Below are positions 10,814 to 24,853 of a stretch of 64,000 nt of DNA, piece after piece; within the stretch, counting starts at the first letter, position 1; each line of letters begins with the position of its first letter. The translations under genes and the position numbers were made by a program. Origin of the DNA: Poteriospumella lacustris (taxonomy: Eukaryota; Sar; Chrysophyceae; Chromulinales; Dinobryaceae). A model generated the notes under the pieces. It ran no database searches. It saw nothing but the letters and a program-made list of their open reading frames with translations, and had not been told where the DNA came from. The stretch lies in assembly GCA_008000375.1 (NCBI GenBank), contig SMOI01000093.1, positions 1 to 64,000 of the forward strand. The letters are read 5' to 3'.

Positions 10814-11059
10814 TAAGCTTTCACAAGTTCTTGTTTTTCATTCATTCATTCATTCTTTCTTTCTTCTCGCTTCCCGAATACCACGCGTAAGCCTATTTCG
10901 GGAGCATCGATAGTTGTCCTTGCCTCAGCGTTGCCGTTCAGTCGTCTTATTGCCCTGCGCTGGGCCTTTCTGTAAGCCATCTATTCACTCCGATTCAAGC
11001 CGCACCGTGTATTTGTTACTCTACAGTCGTTATTGCGGTTACCATGGGGTTGTGTATTA

Positions 11060-11647
11060 TCAGAAGTCGAGACAAACGATGTGCCATACGGAACCTTCAT
11101 AGGTGAAGGTGGCCAACGTGTCGAAGCCGCTCTTCTTGTGTGCCTTCAACGACCGAGGATTACTCTCAGCCACGTCTGTGACTGCACACTCATACCCTTC
11201 AGCTTTCAATTCGGATTGGTAAAATGCGTACATTCGCTGGACCAGTCCGAGCCCCCGGTAGCCCACGGCGACGCACAGCTGACCAACCAACACGAAGTTC
11301 GTATCACGGAGGGTCTTCCCATGATAAGAGAGAGGAAAGACTTCATCAAAGAGGTTCGTAAGCAAGTCGTGGTGACCGTAGGTATCTCTTGTCGCCACCA
11401 ACGCGTATCCTATCACAACCCCTTCGCCGTTTTTCGCAATGATCGAATGGGAGTATTGGTCCATCAGCTCCAGAAACTCCACAGAGTACTCGGCTGTCAC
11501 AAATCCTTCTTTGTCTCGGTCTTCGGCACTGATATTCTTCCCCAAATTAGCCTCTTGCAGTTCTCTAATCATCAGCAATTCGTCTCGTGTTGACACGCGA
11601 CATATCGTGATCGCTTCCGTCGTTCCGTTGTTGCCCAATGCTTCCAT
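11060..11647 (-). CDS. GNAT-family N-acetyltransferase
   Basis: Single exon, 195 aa, ATG at 11647. The acetyl-CoA binding motif A is clear: LVGQLCVAVGYRGLGLVQRM, with the R/QxxGxG/A-type loop GYRGLG preceded by the beta-4 strand. Motif B follows (ECAVTDVAESNPRSLKAHKK and SGF). This is the pattern of small soluble GNAT enzymes. The substrate (amine, amino acid or protein N-terminus) cannot be read from the sequence. The gene is convergent with the VWA gene on its left (246-base gap) and divergent from DPM3 on its right. Confidence 0.8.
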   Translation of the reverse strand: MEALGNNGTTEAITICRVSTRDELLMIRELQEANLGKNISAEDRDKEGFVTAEYSVEFLELMDQYSHSIIAKNGEGVVIGYALVATRDTYGHHDLLTNLFDEVFPLSYHGKTLRDTNFVLVGQLCVAVGYRGLGLVQRMYAFYQSELKAEGYECAVTDVAESNPRSLKAHKKSGFDTLATFTYEGSVWHIVCLDF

Positions 11648-11936
11648 GGTTGTTCAATATCTCTTCTCGGAGAACATACAATGAAAGCTACCTGGTGGAT
11701 TCGCATATAGTTATGCTCCTCTATGTTTCCTATAGCTTTGATTGGGCTTCGCAGGTGGTTGGAAGGACGCGCCCCGCTGGCGCTGGCTGGCAGCGGGTTA
11801 AAATCGAAACGGTTCCGACACTTGTTGCGGCAGCGTCGGCAGCGTCGATCGACGATCGATCGGATCGAAGCATTCTTTGACGATCGGCTTCTCTCATTTC
11901 CGTATTTACCCACGTACTGGGCGCGGAGAGCAACCA

Positions 11937-12329
11937 ATGAAGCGACATCAGCGATACGTGTTGTTATTCGTAGTGGCCATTGGGGTATACCTTGGCCTGT
12001 TGGCGGCCTTGAATCATCCAGAGCACCGACCCGCGCTCTTGTCATTAGTTCAGCTGGCAGACAATGAATCAAACGTGGAGAAAGTTCGATTCATTGTTCG
12101 GGCAATGCCATGGTATGGATTGATTTCGTTGGGATGCTATTGCTTGTATCGCCTGGGCATGGACTTGCTCAACTACCGAGACCGGCCCGACGAGATTCCC
12201 AAATTGGCAGAGGTACATTCCACGACTACATCGTGCTTTGTTTGGTTCCAGTTATCATGTGTTCACTCTTTATAGGATGTTAAGCGGGCGCGGGAGGATC
12301 TGCAACGTCGTGGCTTCAAGAGCACGTAG
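11937..12329 (+). CDS. DPM3: dolichol-phosphate mannosyltransferase subunit 3
   Basis: Exons 11937-12212 and 12276-12329 (63-base intron, phase 0), 109 aa. Two hydrophobic helices are seen (YVLLFVVAIGVYLGLLAAL and MPWYGLISLGCYCLYRLGMD). The tail DVKRAREDLQRRGFKST matches the DPM3 family ending (EAxADLxxRG). DPM3 is the small ER-membrane stabiliser of dolichol-phosphate-mannose synthase, tethering catalytic DPM1. Its presence implies the multi-subunit form of the enzyme, supplying Dol-P-Man for N-glycans and GPI anchors. The start is the ATG just before the basic KRHQR stretch; the frame is open a little further upstream without a better start. Confidence 0.85.
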
Positions 12330-12787
12330 TATCGGAGGTCGTCTGTGTACATATTCTCTTTCCTCTTCTGGTGTCTTCGCGATAGTGTTTAGAGTCACGT
12401 AGCTTCTTCCATTTCATTCACACACGGTCCAGGGCTACATCTTCACGACAGATGCCACATTCTACTGTAACGATTCCCGTGTAAAACGTCGACACCCTCT
12501 CGCACCTTCTGTTGGCGTGTGCTCCTGTGACAAGACAAATCGAAGGCATCCTCACCACTCACCAATAACCCCCCTCCCCACACACAAAAGACGCATAAAT
12601 CTACCGCAGCAGCAGAGCTTATCCGATTTACAAAAAGCAAAACAGTCGCGTTGTACTCGACAAATACCGACTGCAGTCGTGGCCAGTGGTCCCACCCCAC
12701 AGCGTCAGTGACGATCGCCCACCGCAAACAGCACCATCAAATGAAAAAAAAGAAAAGAATCGGCGTAGAATAGCATTGATGAGCAGC
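12330..12787. other. intergenic, convergent 3' regions
   Basis: Between DPM3 and the AP-2 alpha gene. C-rich and A-rich short tracts only; no supported gene. Confidence 0.5.
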
Positions 12788-15700
12788 CTACGACAACTGG
12801 CCCACGAAGAAATCCTTCACCGCCGCCGACACCACCGGGTGGGTAGCACGGACGGTGATTCGGAATTTATTGCCCGCGAAGTCCGCTTCAATACGCAACA
12901 AGGCACCCACGGCGACGGGTTTGCCATCGGCTCCTTGTGTGCCCGTCACGAACGTGGTGCTACCCGTGAAGGTACGTTCGTTGTCCAAGCCCTCGGCGAC
13001 ACCAACCCGCGCGGCCGGCATCAGCACGTCGCGAATGTGTTGCATCAACGCCGCATCGACCTTCTTCGACGAAGGGAACACCAGTTGATTCTCTGTTCGC
13101 TCGGCAGTGATCGCCTTCCATCGAGTCATGTACGTCGCCTTGTCCGAGGGCAACGCTTGGCCAAAGGACATCACCGAGATGGGCAGCTTCACTTGCGCCG
13201 TCACGTTCGTGCCGTATACTGAGTACGACAGCGTCAGCGTGGGTGCCTCATTGAACGGACGCATGGCCTCCGCAGCCAACAGAATACGACCTTCTTCCCC
13301 AGCCGCTACCCCGGGCACCTCACTCGATTGTGCTCGCAGATTGAGCCCCTCCGGCGCCGCACAGGCGATACGAATGGCACCCAGCGACTGCTTCGCCTGC
13401 AAAAACAACGCGATGCGACCCTGGTGGCCGCGGTAGTCCGTCATGTACGTCAGCGTGAAGGCTCCGTTCTCGTACAACGTGGCCTTCTCGGTCGCGCCGT
13501 GTACCAAGGCCGCCTTGTTGAACAGCTCTTTCAAATCCTCCGCCGACGGCTCCGCGCCCGCTCCCGCCGCAGAGGACGACGACGACGACGAAGGTGCAGC
13601 GTAATCGTCATCCAGCGACAACAGATCCACGACCGGAGCAGCCTTGGCAGCCTAAATAAGAGGGACACAAACGGGAGACGGGAGAGATGAGGACGACGAG
13701 TCGCGATGAGACACGAGACCAAACAGAGACGTACCGGTGCAGGCGCTGAGGACGTCGAGCCGTTGCTCGGTTTGATCGACGCGGTACCCGCCGGCGCCGC
13801 GGCCGTTTCACTGGCTTTGGCGGCCACCGCAGATGCTCGCGACGCGGCCTTCTCCCCCTGATCGACCGACCACGCCGGGCGATCCGCCGACTTCGCTTCG
13901 GCGGCTTCAATCGTCAGCAAAATGTTTTCTCGCTTGTCCAACTCAAAGGCCGGCATCGTGTTCAACACCGCCTCGACGGTGCTGGGATCCACGGCACTCA
14001 GCGCCAGGTATTCGACCGCCCGTTGCTGTACTTCCAACTGACTCGACTTGGAAAACTTCGTGAAGATGTCGAGGATCAAGTCCTTGCACTGCTCGGGGTA
14101 CAAGTTCACGAACTTCACATACGTCGTCAACAGAATACACTGCACCTTGATCGAGGCGTTGGCAAAATGTTGGTGCAACGCGACGAACTGATCGTATCCC
14201 GTCATGCTGGGCTTGTCGCAGATGTTCACGCCGATTTCGCCCAACAGATACGCCGCAATCGCCACGACAATCTCATGCGCAAACTTCGCTTGCACCAGAC
14301 CCAACATCTTCTCCGCCGCGTATTCGTGGATATCGGTGTTGTTGATGACGACTTGGACGATACGGAACCAGACCGCTTCCGCGACATAATCGCCCGCCAC
14401 GATGATGACTTGCACCATCGTGTCGACGTACCATTTGAAGTCGCGCGAGTACTTCTCCGCCAAAATGGCGATCTTGACGACGATGTCTTCTTTGATGGCG
14501 GCATCGGCAATGACCAGGTTCTTGACCAGTTCTTCGACGATATCGCGGGCATTGTTCTCGTACGCCATTACGTACAAGAGGATCAAGGCACGTTTACGCA
14601 GCGACACGTCGGTGTCCTTCAGGGAATCCAAGACCGCCGCTTGGTATGGCTCGACCACTTGAGGACCTTCCAATTTGGCCAATCGCGTCATCGCATCGAT
14701 CGACAAATAGCGAATGTTGGCGTCTTTCAAGTTGATGAACTTGCCCAAGAGCGCCAACGCTTGTTCACGCAGCTGATCGGGGCAGTCGGAGCCATAGGAA
14801 ATGATCAAGTTGATGGCCTCGAAGAGAATCGAGTTCTCCGCGTTGTTCTTATTGGCAGAATCGTGTCCATAGTCGTGTTGTTGAGGTCGGACGAGGGTCT
14901 TCACGAGGACGTCGTTGAGCAAATCCACCTGCGTCGCATCGGACGGGATCTTGTAATACTGCAAGAAGCGCAGGCACTTCACTTGGAGCCAAGGCGAAGC
15001 AATGCCGCAGTACAGATACTCCTGTGGGCAAGTGTGGTTGACCACCAAGCGCGTCAAGATAGAGATGACGTAAGGAATCAACGGCTCGAACGCGGCCGTT
15101 GAATTGGAGGCGAAGCCCAACAACAGACTCATGATCGAGGTAATCACACCGAAATCACGGTCCTCCAACAACTTCGCGATACGGCGCATCCATTCATCGA
15201 CCACGACACACTCTGGATTCGTACGGAACAAACGAAGCAAGCACATGGCAGCTTTCTTGCACAAGAACGAGCGGTTGCGATACTCCTGTTCCGCGGAGAT
15301 GTTGATGTTCTGGAAGGATCCCGAGATTTCGGAAGGGGACGCAATCAATCGCTGCACATCGGGAGCCAACGCTTCGGCAAGGTCACTTCCACCCATGTTT
15401 GAGACAGCGGCCAGGGCCAAGCTCTGAGAGCTGTTGATTTGACTGCAAATGTCGTTGCGCATGGAGTTCACGGCCAACGTCATGAGCTCGTCTCCAGGAC
15501 GGAACATCATGGAAAAGGCCATGTAGCCCACCGCTTTCTCCTGGAACTTCGTGGACGACAGCAACGAGATAAACTCCACGTGGCCGAAGTCCACTTCGTA
15601 TCCCAACATGTAGATGTAGCACAGCTTCCAGACGTATTTCTTTTTGTCGTAGGAAGACAGACCCGCCGAGTTGGAGAACTTTTGACGAATATTCGCTAAT

Positions 15701-15807
15701 TCCTTATCCACACGAACGCGTTCATCGTCCTTGTTCTTGGCATTGCGAATATCCGAAACGAAATTGTGCAAACCACGGGGTTGCGAAATGAACGCAGCGA
15801 ATTCCAT
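12788..15807 (-). CDS. AP2A: AP-2 complex subunit alpha (alpha-adaptin)
   Basis: Exons on the minus strand: 15807-13735 and 13651-12788 (83-base intron, phase 0), 978 aa, close to the usual 940-980. The N-terminal trunk shows RGLHNFVSDIRNAKNK, ELANIRQKF, KKKYVWKLCYIYMLG and DFGHVEFISLLSS, diagnostic of alpha-adaptin rather than gamma or beta. Armadillo/HEAT repeats run to about residue 620. A Ala/Ser-rich hinge holds the intron, followed by the ear (beta-sandwich plus platform, about 720-978). AP-2 alpha links clathrin to PIP2-rich plasma membrane and recruits accessory proteins through its ear. The STK16-like kinase in this window carries FxxF/WxxF motifs of the type that bind adaptin ears, a possible functional link (inference). 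Confidence 0.93.
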
Positions 15808-16459
15808 GGTCGTCTGTTACTGCTGTCAATAAAGAAAGATATCACAACAATAGATCCACTCCACGATTCCAAAACGAAATGATAGAGATGGGCCTAACTA
15901 CAGCAGGAGAATCCTTTTCGACGTTCCCATTCGAAGAAGAAGAAGAAGCTCCAAAGTCGGATCAACACGAGAGCGACGAGGATCTTGGCTTGGACCACGG
16001 CTATAACGTCTCCTTTCCCGTTGCAACTGCTGCTCACCGACACACCCGGGCCTTACAACCGAACTGCCAAAACCCTTCTCAGAGACAACGTTACGTATGG
16101 GGATAAATACTAGAATGGCCGCACTATGTACTGCAAGTATAGCCTCATAGTAACAGATCACCTATCACAGTGTATAGAGAGCCCTTTGTGGATATTCAAT
16201 CTCACCTATCAAGGCCAATGACCTAAGATTGCGTGAATGAACGATAGCTTAAGAAAAGGCAATTAATTGATGAGCAAACGAAAAAGAAGTATATGTAACA
16301 CGATGAACTGGAGCGAGCTAAAATGGGTCTTTGGTGACAAAGAGAACCTTTTCTGTCTGATTGTTTGAGTTTGAACAACTCCGCAATCATGAGGAAAAAG
16401 TTCTCATACAAAAGAGCCAGTAGCTTCAATAGAGAATACGAGGAAATGCAGAAATCAAT
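15808..16459. other. intergenic, possible unresolved small gene
   Basis: Upstream of the AP-2 alpha start. The minus strand at about 16150-15880 has two hydrophobic stretches in different frames (AILAVHSAAILVFIPI and AKILVALVLIRLWSFFFF) that hint at a small membrane protein. No pair of splice sites joins them in frame and there is no ATG, so none is annotated. The rest shows nothing. Confidence 0.4.
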
Positions 16460-17401
16460 CTAAATATCGCGAGCGAAGTGAAATTGCTCAATCTCGCGTC
16501 GCTTGTTTATGTGCAAAGTGACTTCAACATCGTTTGAAAATGAGCGAGGGCGTTGAATCACCACCGGACTTTTACCAAAGAGACATCGGTAAATGATTGC
16601 AATGTCGGGCACAAAGAAATCACTGGATGCTGTCTTGACAGGCTCAAATATCTTCTTGGCCATCGAGGTGCCCTGGACCGGCAAGTCTTCGCCTTGATCC
16701 AGACACTCGAAATCAATCAAATTGTTGCCAACCATTTTACAATTGTAGAACACCATGTTTTCCATCAATTCTGAAGATTCTTGGCGTTCGAAGGCGAATA
16801 CTCTGGTGACATGAGCTGTCAATCGAAATTTCACAACGCTGCCATCCGAAGCCGACGACGACACAATTTTGACATTGCTCAGTCTCATGGTTTGATCGGG
16901 AACAAGCTGTTGCACGTATCCCAACCACTTTGCGAACAAATTGGCGCCATGAAAGGAGAATTCACTGACGCGATAGACTGCATTAGCGTCACCCCCGGGC
17001 AATCGAACGGGCGCGACAGTTCCTGACGCTGTTTGGACAGATTTCACATTCTTCGTTGCGTAAGTTCGAAGAAGCGATTGAAAAAGATAAGGGTCATGTG
17101 AGTTCCACACGTTCACCAACATTCGAGCATAAAATCGACGAATGTCGTGTTTGACAACCCGCGGGATGTACTCAAGACGACGCCGTTTTCGATAGGAACA
17201 TACAGAGGATGACTTTCGAGAGCCTGTTGAGCTAAGATAAGAACAAAGAAATGGATTTGCGATGCCTTCCACATCAACAGGTTGATTTTGCTCATCAACA
17301 TCTCCAGACTCTGCTGAGAGCCAGTCCATTTCCAAATCACTGGAGAAGTTGAAGTCGTCTCCCAAACATTCTTCGAATGAACTTGCATCCAAACTTGTCA
17401 T
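16460..17401 (-). CDS. uncharacterised protein, possible NTF2-like fold
   Basis: Single exon, 313 aa, ATG at 17401. The N-terminal 80 residues are acidic then Ser-rich, with a basic cluster RKRRRLEYIPR that could be a nuclear signal. Residues about 85-300 look like one globular domain (HDIRRFYARMLVNVWNSHDP, YRVSEFSFHGANLFAKWLGY, MRLSNVKIVSSS). The mixture of an early helix with VWNSHD and a run of later strands recalls NTF2-like folds, but I cannot place it in a named family. No catalytic motif, signal peptide or membrane segment is seen. Function unknown. Confidence 0.7.
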   Translation of the reverse strand: MTSLDASSFEECLGDDFNFSSDLEMDWLSAESGDVDEQNQPVDVEGIANPFLCSYLSSTGSRKSSSVCSYRKRRRLEYIPRVVKHDIRRFYARMLVNVWNSHDPYLFQSLLRTYATKNVKSVQTASGTVAPVRLPGGDANAVYRVSEFSFHGANLFAKWLGYVQQLVPDQTMRLSNVKIVSSSASDGSVVKFRLTAHVTRVFAFERQESSELMENMVFYNCKMVGNNLIDFECLDQGEDLPVQGTSMAKKIFEPVKTASSDFFVPDIAIIYRCLFGKSPVVIQRPRSFSNDVEVTLHINKRREIEQFHFARDI

Positions 17402-18826
<1,425 letters not shown>

Positions 18827-19131
18827 TCATTTCTATGTAATTCTGTCTGTGCAATTTACTTTGCTTCTGATTTCTTTGCGGTTGTTCTTCCGTCCTGGTA
18901 CCTGTCCACTCAATCAAGTGGACAATTGTTAAAGCCGAAGATATGAGCGTGGAGTACGCTTCTCCACCGTCTTGGTATGATTACTTCTATTGTGTGTATG
19001 GAGTTGATGTGGGGCCGTGCCGCATTATCGCTCCTATCATTGACGGGGAACAAGAGCAGAAACAACGAGAGCCGAGACAATTTCAGAAGCAACGTTTATT
19101 AAAAGGCAGACGAATTACAGAAGCGAAATAG
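18827..19131. other. unique spacer of the GCN5 palindrome
   Basis: 305 bases between the two facing arms; contains only short frames. Both GCN5 genes must end transcription in or near this stretch. Confidence 0.7.
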
Positions 19132-20463
<1,332 letters not shown>

Positions 20464-21061
20464 ATGACCGATCTGACTGCTAAACGTGCCGCTAGAGAGC
20501 GCATACGCGAGCTGGTTGTGGAGGATAAACAGCGAAAGTCGCTGATCAATGCGTATTTGTTGAAGAAACATGTCATTGAAGACAAGTTGATCGAGACGGA
20601 ACAACCCGAGAACTATCAAATCCGCACGTCAGATCCCATTATCGTCCCACCAGAAGGTAAATATACTCACACTCAAGGGGCTCTCATTTCATCCAAGCCA
20701 TACAGTCCTCCACGGGTAAGTTGCCGTTGTGATGAACGACTTCGTCATTCCTTCATCTTCATTACGTTTCGTTCTTGTTCAGCATTTGTCCACTGCATCC
20801 CCTGGGCGAAGTAGACTAAGCGTCCCATCTAATTCACCCTTGGTAAGGAAGCTCACGTCACTTGAAGCCTTTCCTACGACGTACCAAAAGCGAATCGAGT
20901 CGAGCCTGAACGAAAACGAAAACGGCGACATTGTAGATATGTCGAAAAAGACCTCAAAGCTTCTCAAAGATGCATCTGCATCCAGTTTGTATACTCCTAA
21001 CAGGGCATCTGATTTCCGCAGTGAAATTCGTTGGCGCCTGATGCTGCGAGACTCCAATTGA
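20464..21061 (+). CDS. uncharacterised 176-aa protein
   Basis: Exons 20464-20715 and 20783-21061 (67-base intron, GTAAGT donor, phase 0). The N-terminal 65 residues are highly charged and likely helical (TAKRAARERIRELVVEDKQR, then LLKKHVIEDKLIE). The rest is Ser/Pro/Thr-rich and probably disordered, with repeated SP-type sites (SKPYSPPR, SPGRSR, SNSPLVRK), and ends in an Arg-rich segment. No signal peptide or membrane helix. I do not recognise the family. The clean splice junction that joins two frames, and the long N-terminal helix, support a real gene. Confidence 0.6.
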
Positions 21062-21493
21062 CGACGCAGATGCATCAGCACTGTTTGTCGTCGAACGTGA
21101 TTCATGATTCATCTCTTCGCCTGTTTCGCCACCCATTCCTTTTGGTCGGTGTTCTTTTCTTTTCCTTCGTCACATTTGTGTATATGTGTTTTGTTTTGTG
21201 TTGTGGCGTATCGACCCTATATTCCTGTCTGTACGTCTGTTGTGCGTTTGTTGTGTGTGTGTCTACACCGTCCCCTACCCACTCCAATAATCAGTGCCAT
21301 GTAAGCTGCCATGTCTATTGCATAGCGGGTTGATGTATAAGTAAGAGAAACAAAAAATATGACCGACCGAGCGAACAAGAGAGATGGAATCGTCGAGATC
21401 TTCACCTTTACTATTTACAATCGTAGGCAGCAAGCGGCCTAGGAGATCTACCCTTCGACTACGTCGTCGTCGTCGGCGGCGGTGCCGAGGGCA
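21062..21493. other. intergenic, convergent 3' regions
   Basis: Between the orphan gene and IQCH. T- and TG-rich; short frames only, no domain. Confidence 0.5.
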
Positions 21494-24399
21494 TCACATT
21501 GTGGAAGCGTTCGCGACCAAGGTCTGCATGCCTTCGGAACGCATGACTTTCCGCATATTCACCAACATTTTCGACAAATTGTCGTATCGACGACTGTCTG
21601 CCGACTCACGGTCCATTCCGTAATTCTTTTGCACGAATCCCAACGTCGATATGGCCAATTCCAGGGCCTTGATCCGTGTGCGTCCGATGCACATGATACT
21701 CAGCGACCCTGTGATCACTGTATCTGGCAAGAAAAACAACGTGCCTTGTTTGTTTTCTTGATCGTAGGCAATGCCTCGCATACGACACAGCTTGAAGAAC
21801 GTATCGTCATGCGTAGACTTCAACGGATCATGCGACACGATGGGAACATACAAAAACTGGCGATCTGATGTACAGTACACAGCAACAGCGACACCGTCAA
21901 TATGTGTGAGCTTGCGCCGGTTATCAACGGATGGATGGCTACAACAAACGTACCTGTGGGTGCGGTCGGACACAAACTCAACGGCATATGATTCGCAGCG
22001 GTTAAATGCGGTTGCAACAAGACCGCGGCATTGCCAATGGCTCCAAACAACGGGGAACAACCAAACTGAATGTCGGTCATCCATAGCCGTGGCTGTTGCT
22101 CTAAGCCATCCCAGAAGATGCTTCCACAGAGAGAGACGTAGCCAATGACATCGTATTGTTGATATAATCGACCACACAACGATTGACACAACCCACGTAC
22201 GGCGGGTTCCGGTAGCAACGTCTGGGGGAAGGTATAGTACTGCGGTTGATTGTTTTCATCCAAATAGCGTTGGGCACTGCCAACCACTTGAAGATCACCC
22301 ACCGGGGAGATGAAACAACAGATCGTGAGGTGACCAATCGATTCGATCGGCTCTGCTTCGACTACCGCTCCATAATTGCGCATGTATTTCGTGTAGACGT
22401 CCCACGAGCCGTAGATGTCCTTGCGACAGAGACGTATCTTTTGCAGAAACTCTTTCTTCAGCGCATTCAACAGACGTCGCCGCACCGACAATTGAATGGG
22501 TCGGGCATACCACGCCGATAGATTCTCATTCTCCCCCATCAATTCGTTCTGTTCTCCACGCAACGAGACGATCAAGTTCAGTTTCTCCGCGTCGAAGATG
22601 ATGCAGGACTCTTGGTTCTCGTCGTAATTCAAGCGAATGACCCAGCGAACGACCGCCAAATTCGATGCAATCAACCGCGTCAACGCGACCATCAAATCTT
22701 CGACGGAATAAATGTCGTGCGCTCCAATGGGGATGTTGACCGACGATTCCATGAAAAAGGTCTTTAGAAACGATCGAGACGAGATCGTTTCCGCGACGAC
22801 TGGGTCCGGTCCCAGCATGGGGATGTTGAGAAACGTGGCAATACGCTTCTCTGCCCAACCAAGCGATCGCGGGATAATCATGGCCTGCTTGGCTCGTCGG
22901 GTATGGAAACGGATCTTTTTCATGGCCGACGACGACGACCAGAGCATCTGCGCGAGCGACAAGTGGCTGGGGAGCTTCTCGACCATTTCTGGGAAAATAG
23001 GCACGAAGCGTTTCGGAAGCGTCGAGATCGACTCCAAGGCCATGAACTTTTCATGATATGCCAACTGATAATGCGAGAGGGCAAAGGGCGAAGCGTAGAC
23101 CAGCTCAATGGACGGGTCGGCGAGCATATACAGTTGATTGACGGAGACGTTTTGAAAGGTGCCGAAGGACTCATATTCCAACCGCAAATACTGCTGCGTA
23201 GACATCGAAGGGATCATCACGACGACTCGCGATCGATCACTGTGTACAGATCCAGTGCTGCCATTGAAGGACGCCGTGCTCATACCCATGGCGGAGCTCT
23301 CCATGGGCTGCATTTGCTGTTGACGGGTCCACCACTCTCGAAGCTTGACTCGTTGCTGTGTCCATTCTTCTTCCTGCGACAAAATCTTCTTACTGAGTAG
23401 CACATGATACCGAACACGCTGCAGAAATAACCGAACACCACTCTGCATCACGATCGCACTTTTGATTTCCAATTTTTTCCGTCGGAAGCGACGCACCGCC
23501 AGAAACATGCGCACCAGCGACTGGATACGAGTCACAAACTTCATCATTTGCTTCCTTGTCACATCAGTCGTGGATTCTAGCGATGCCTCTACTTGATCAT
23601 AGTTTGCAATGCATGCTTGTAGGTCTTCCTTCTTCAAAACTGGCAAGTTTAACTTGGCCAGTTCGTACACTTGCGGTCCATTGATAATCGCCAGTTTCAC
23701 TTCATTTTGGGTGAGAAACTCTTCCAATTGAAAAATAATGGAAGTGATGGCGCCCCATTTGTATTGAAAGGCGCGTTGAAACGACTGAAACTCAGGTGTT
23801 TCCTTCAATGTTCGTCCATCGTAGATCAAAAAGTTGTGCAAACTGTACTTGTCCATGAGCACCAGATAGTTTCGCAACTCTTCAATTGCGCTGTCTGCTT
23901 TCGGTGCATTGGGATTAGCTTTAGGAGGAGGCGGGTTTTGAGGACCAACAGAAGTTCCACCGATACCAAAAGGTGCGGCTGGATCACTGCGACGCTGACC
24001 GCTAGGGGTTGGAGGTATCGAGTGCAAGCCAGGAACAGATAACTCCAATTGCGTCATCCCTTTCCTCGCTGTCACAGTTGCGGGAGTTAGTGTCCCATTA
24101 TTTCGAATGTTGTCGTAAGCTGGATGTGGAGCTTGATTCACATCTAGTTTGATGATGGCAGATTCATTGCCTGTGAAGATATTGCCCTTCATGTCATTAC
24201 GATTGCTGGATAGCTTCGTCTTCCCAGTCTTCAAAAGACCAGGAAGCTCGTCGCCATTGTCAGATCGTTTAGTTTTGATATCTTTTGATCTGGTTAAGGA
24301 AGACTTCGCGGGAGGAGGCTTCACAATTGGAGCAGGCATCGTAATGCTCGGAAATCCTCGGACTTCGTCAGCATTTTTCAACGCCTCGAAAGATTCCAT
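21494..24399 (-). CDS. IQCH: IQ motif-containing protein H homologue
   Basis: Exons on the minus strand: 24399-21954 and 21864-21494 (89-base intron, phase 1), 938 aa. The N-terminal about 170 residues are a basic, Pro-rich disordered region. IQ-like helices lie at about 270-345 (MKFVTRIQSLVRMFLAVRRF and SAIVMQSGVRLFLQRVRY). The conserved IQCH core follows: RFVPIFPEMVEKLPSHLSLA, IIPRSLGWAEKRIATFLNIP, then an ATP-grasp-like region. The last exon gives FFKLCRMRGIAYDQENKQGT, the family's C-terminal signature. The acceptor at 21865 was chosen because nearer AGs break the frame. IQCH is conserved in flagellated organisms and is linked to sperm and flagellar function in animals. Confidence 0.82.
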
Positions 24400-24588
24400 G
24401 ATTTCTTATCCCGAAAGCAAAGAGATTACAATCAATCAGCTCACGATCCGCATGATCTCACAAATGAATATGCCAATACTTGCATCAAAAGCAATGATGA
24501 CAATGTCATGACAAGCTTGGTCTATCCGCGAAACGGCTAAATTAGGATCATGACAATATATTAGTTGGAATTTCCTGGCCTTCAGCGG

Positions 24589-24660
24589 GCACCAATAGCT
24601 TAGTGGTAGAGCATTACACTTGTAATGTAAAGGTCCCGAGTTCGACTCTCGGTTGGTGCT
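24589..24660 (+). tRNA. tRNA-Thr (anticodon TGT)
   Basis: 72 bases folding as a full cloverleaf. The acceptor stem GCACCAA pairs with TTGGTGC, the D arm has AGCTTAGTGGTAGAGC, the anticodon stem TTACA/TGTAA encloses loop CTTGTAA with anticodon TGT, and the T arm is CCGAGTTCGACTCTCGG. No intron. The 3' CCA is not encoded, as usual for nuclear genes. A T-rich run just after the gene (TTATCTTTTTCC) suits a Pol III stop. Confidence 0.97.
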
Positions 24661-24853
24661 TATCTTTTTCCTCTTTTAGGGCTGGTGACATGACGACGAC
24701 GACGTGTTTCTCACGGTTCCTTTTTCGACTCTTTATCCCTGTTTTGTTGCCTTCAAAGGCCGAGAACATTTTATCTTCCGTGTCTTACGCGTCGATTTGT
24801 CAGCATCGTATTCAATTTGGCATTTTTATTGTGTGAAGCACTGAAAGTTTGCC

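Noticed and set aside
15880-16161. Possible two-exon small membrane protein on the minus strand, faintly like SMIM7/Yos1
   Set aside because: No ATG in frame and no donor/acceptor pair joins the two hydrophobic stretches with matching phase.
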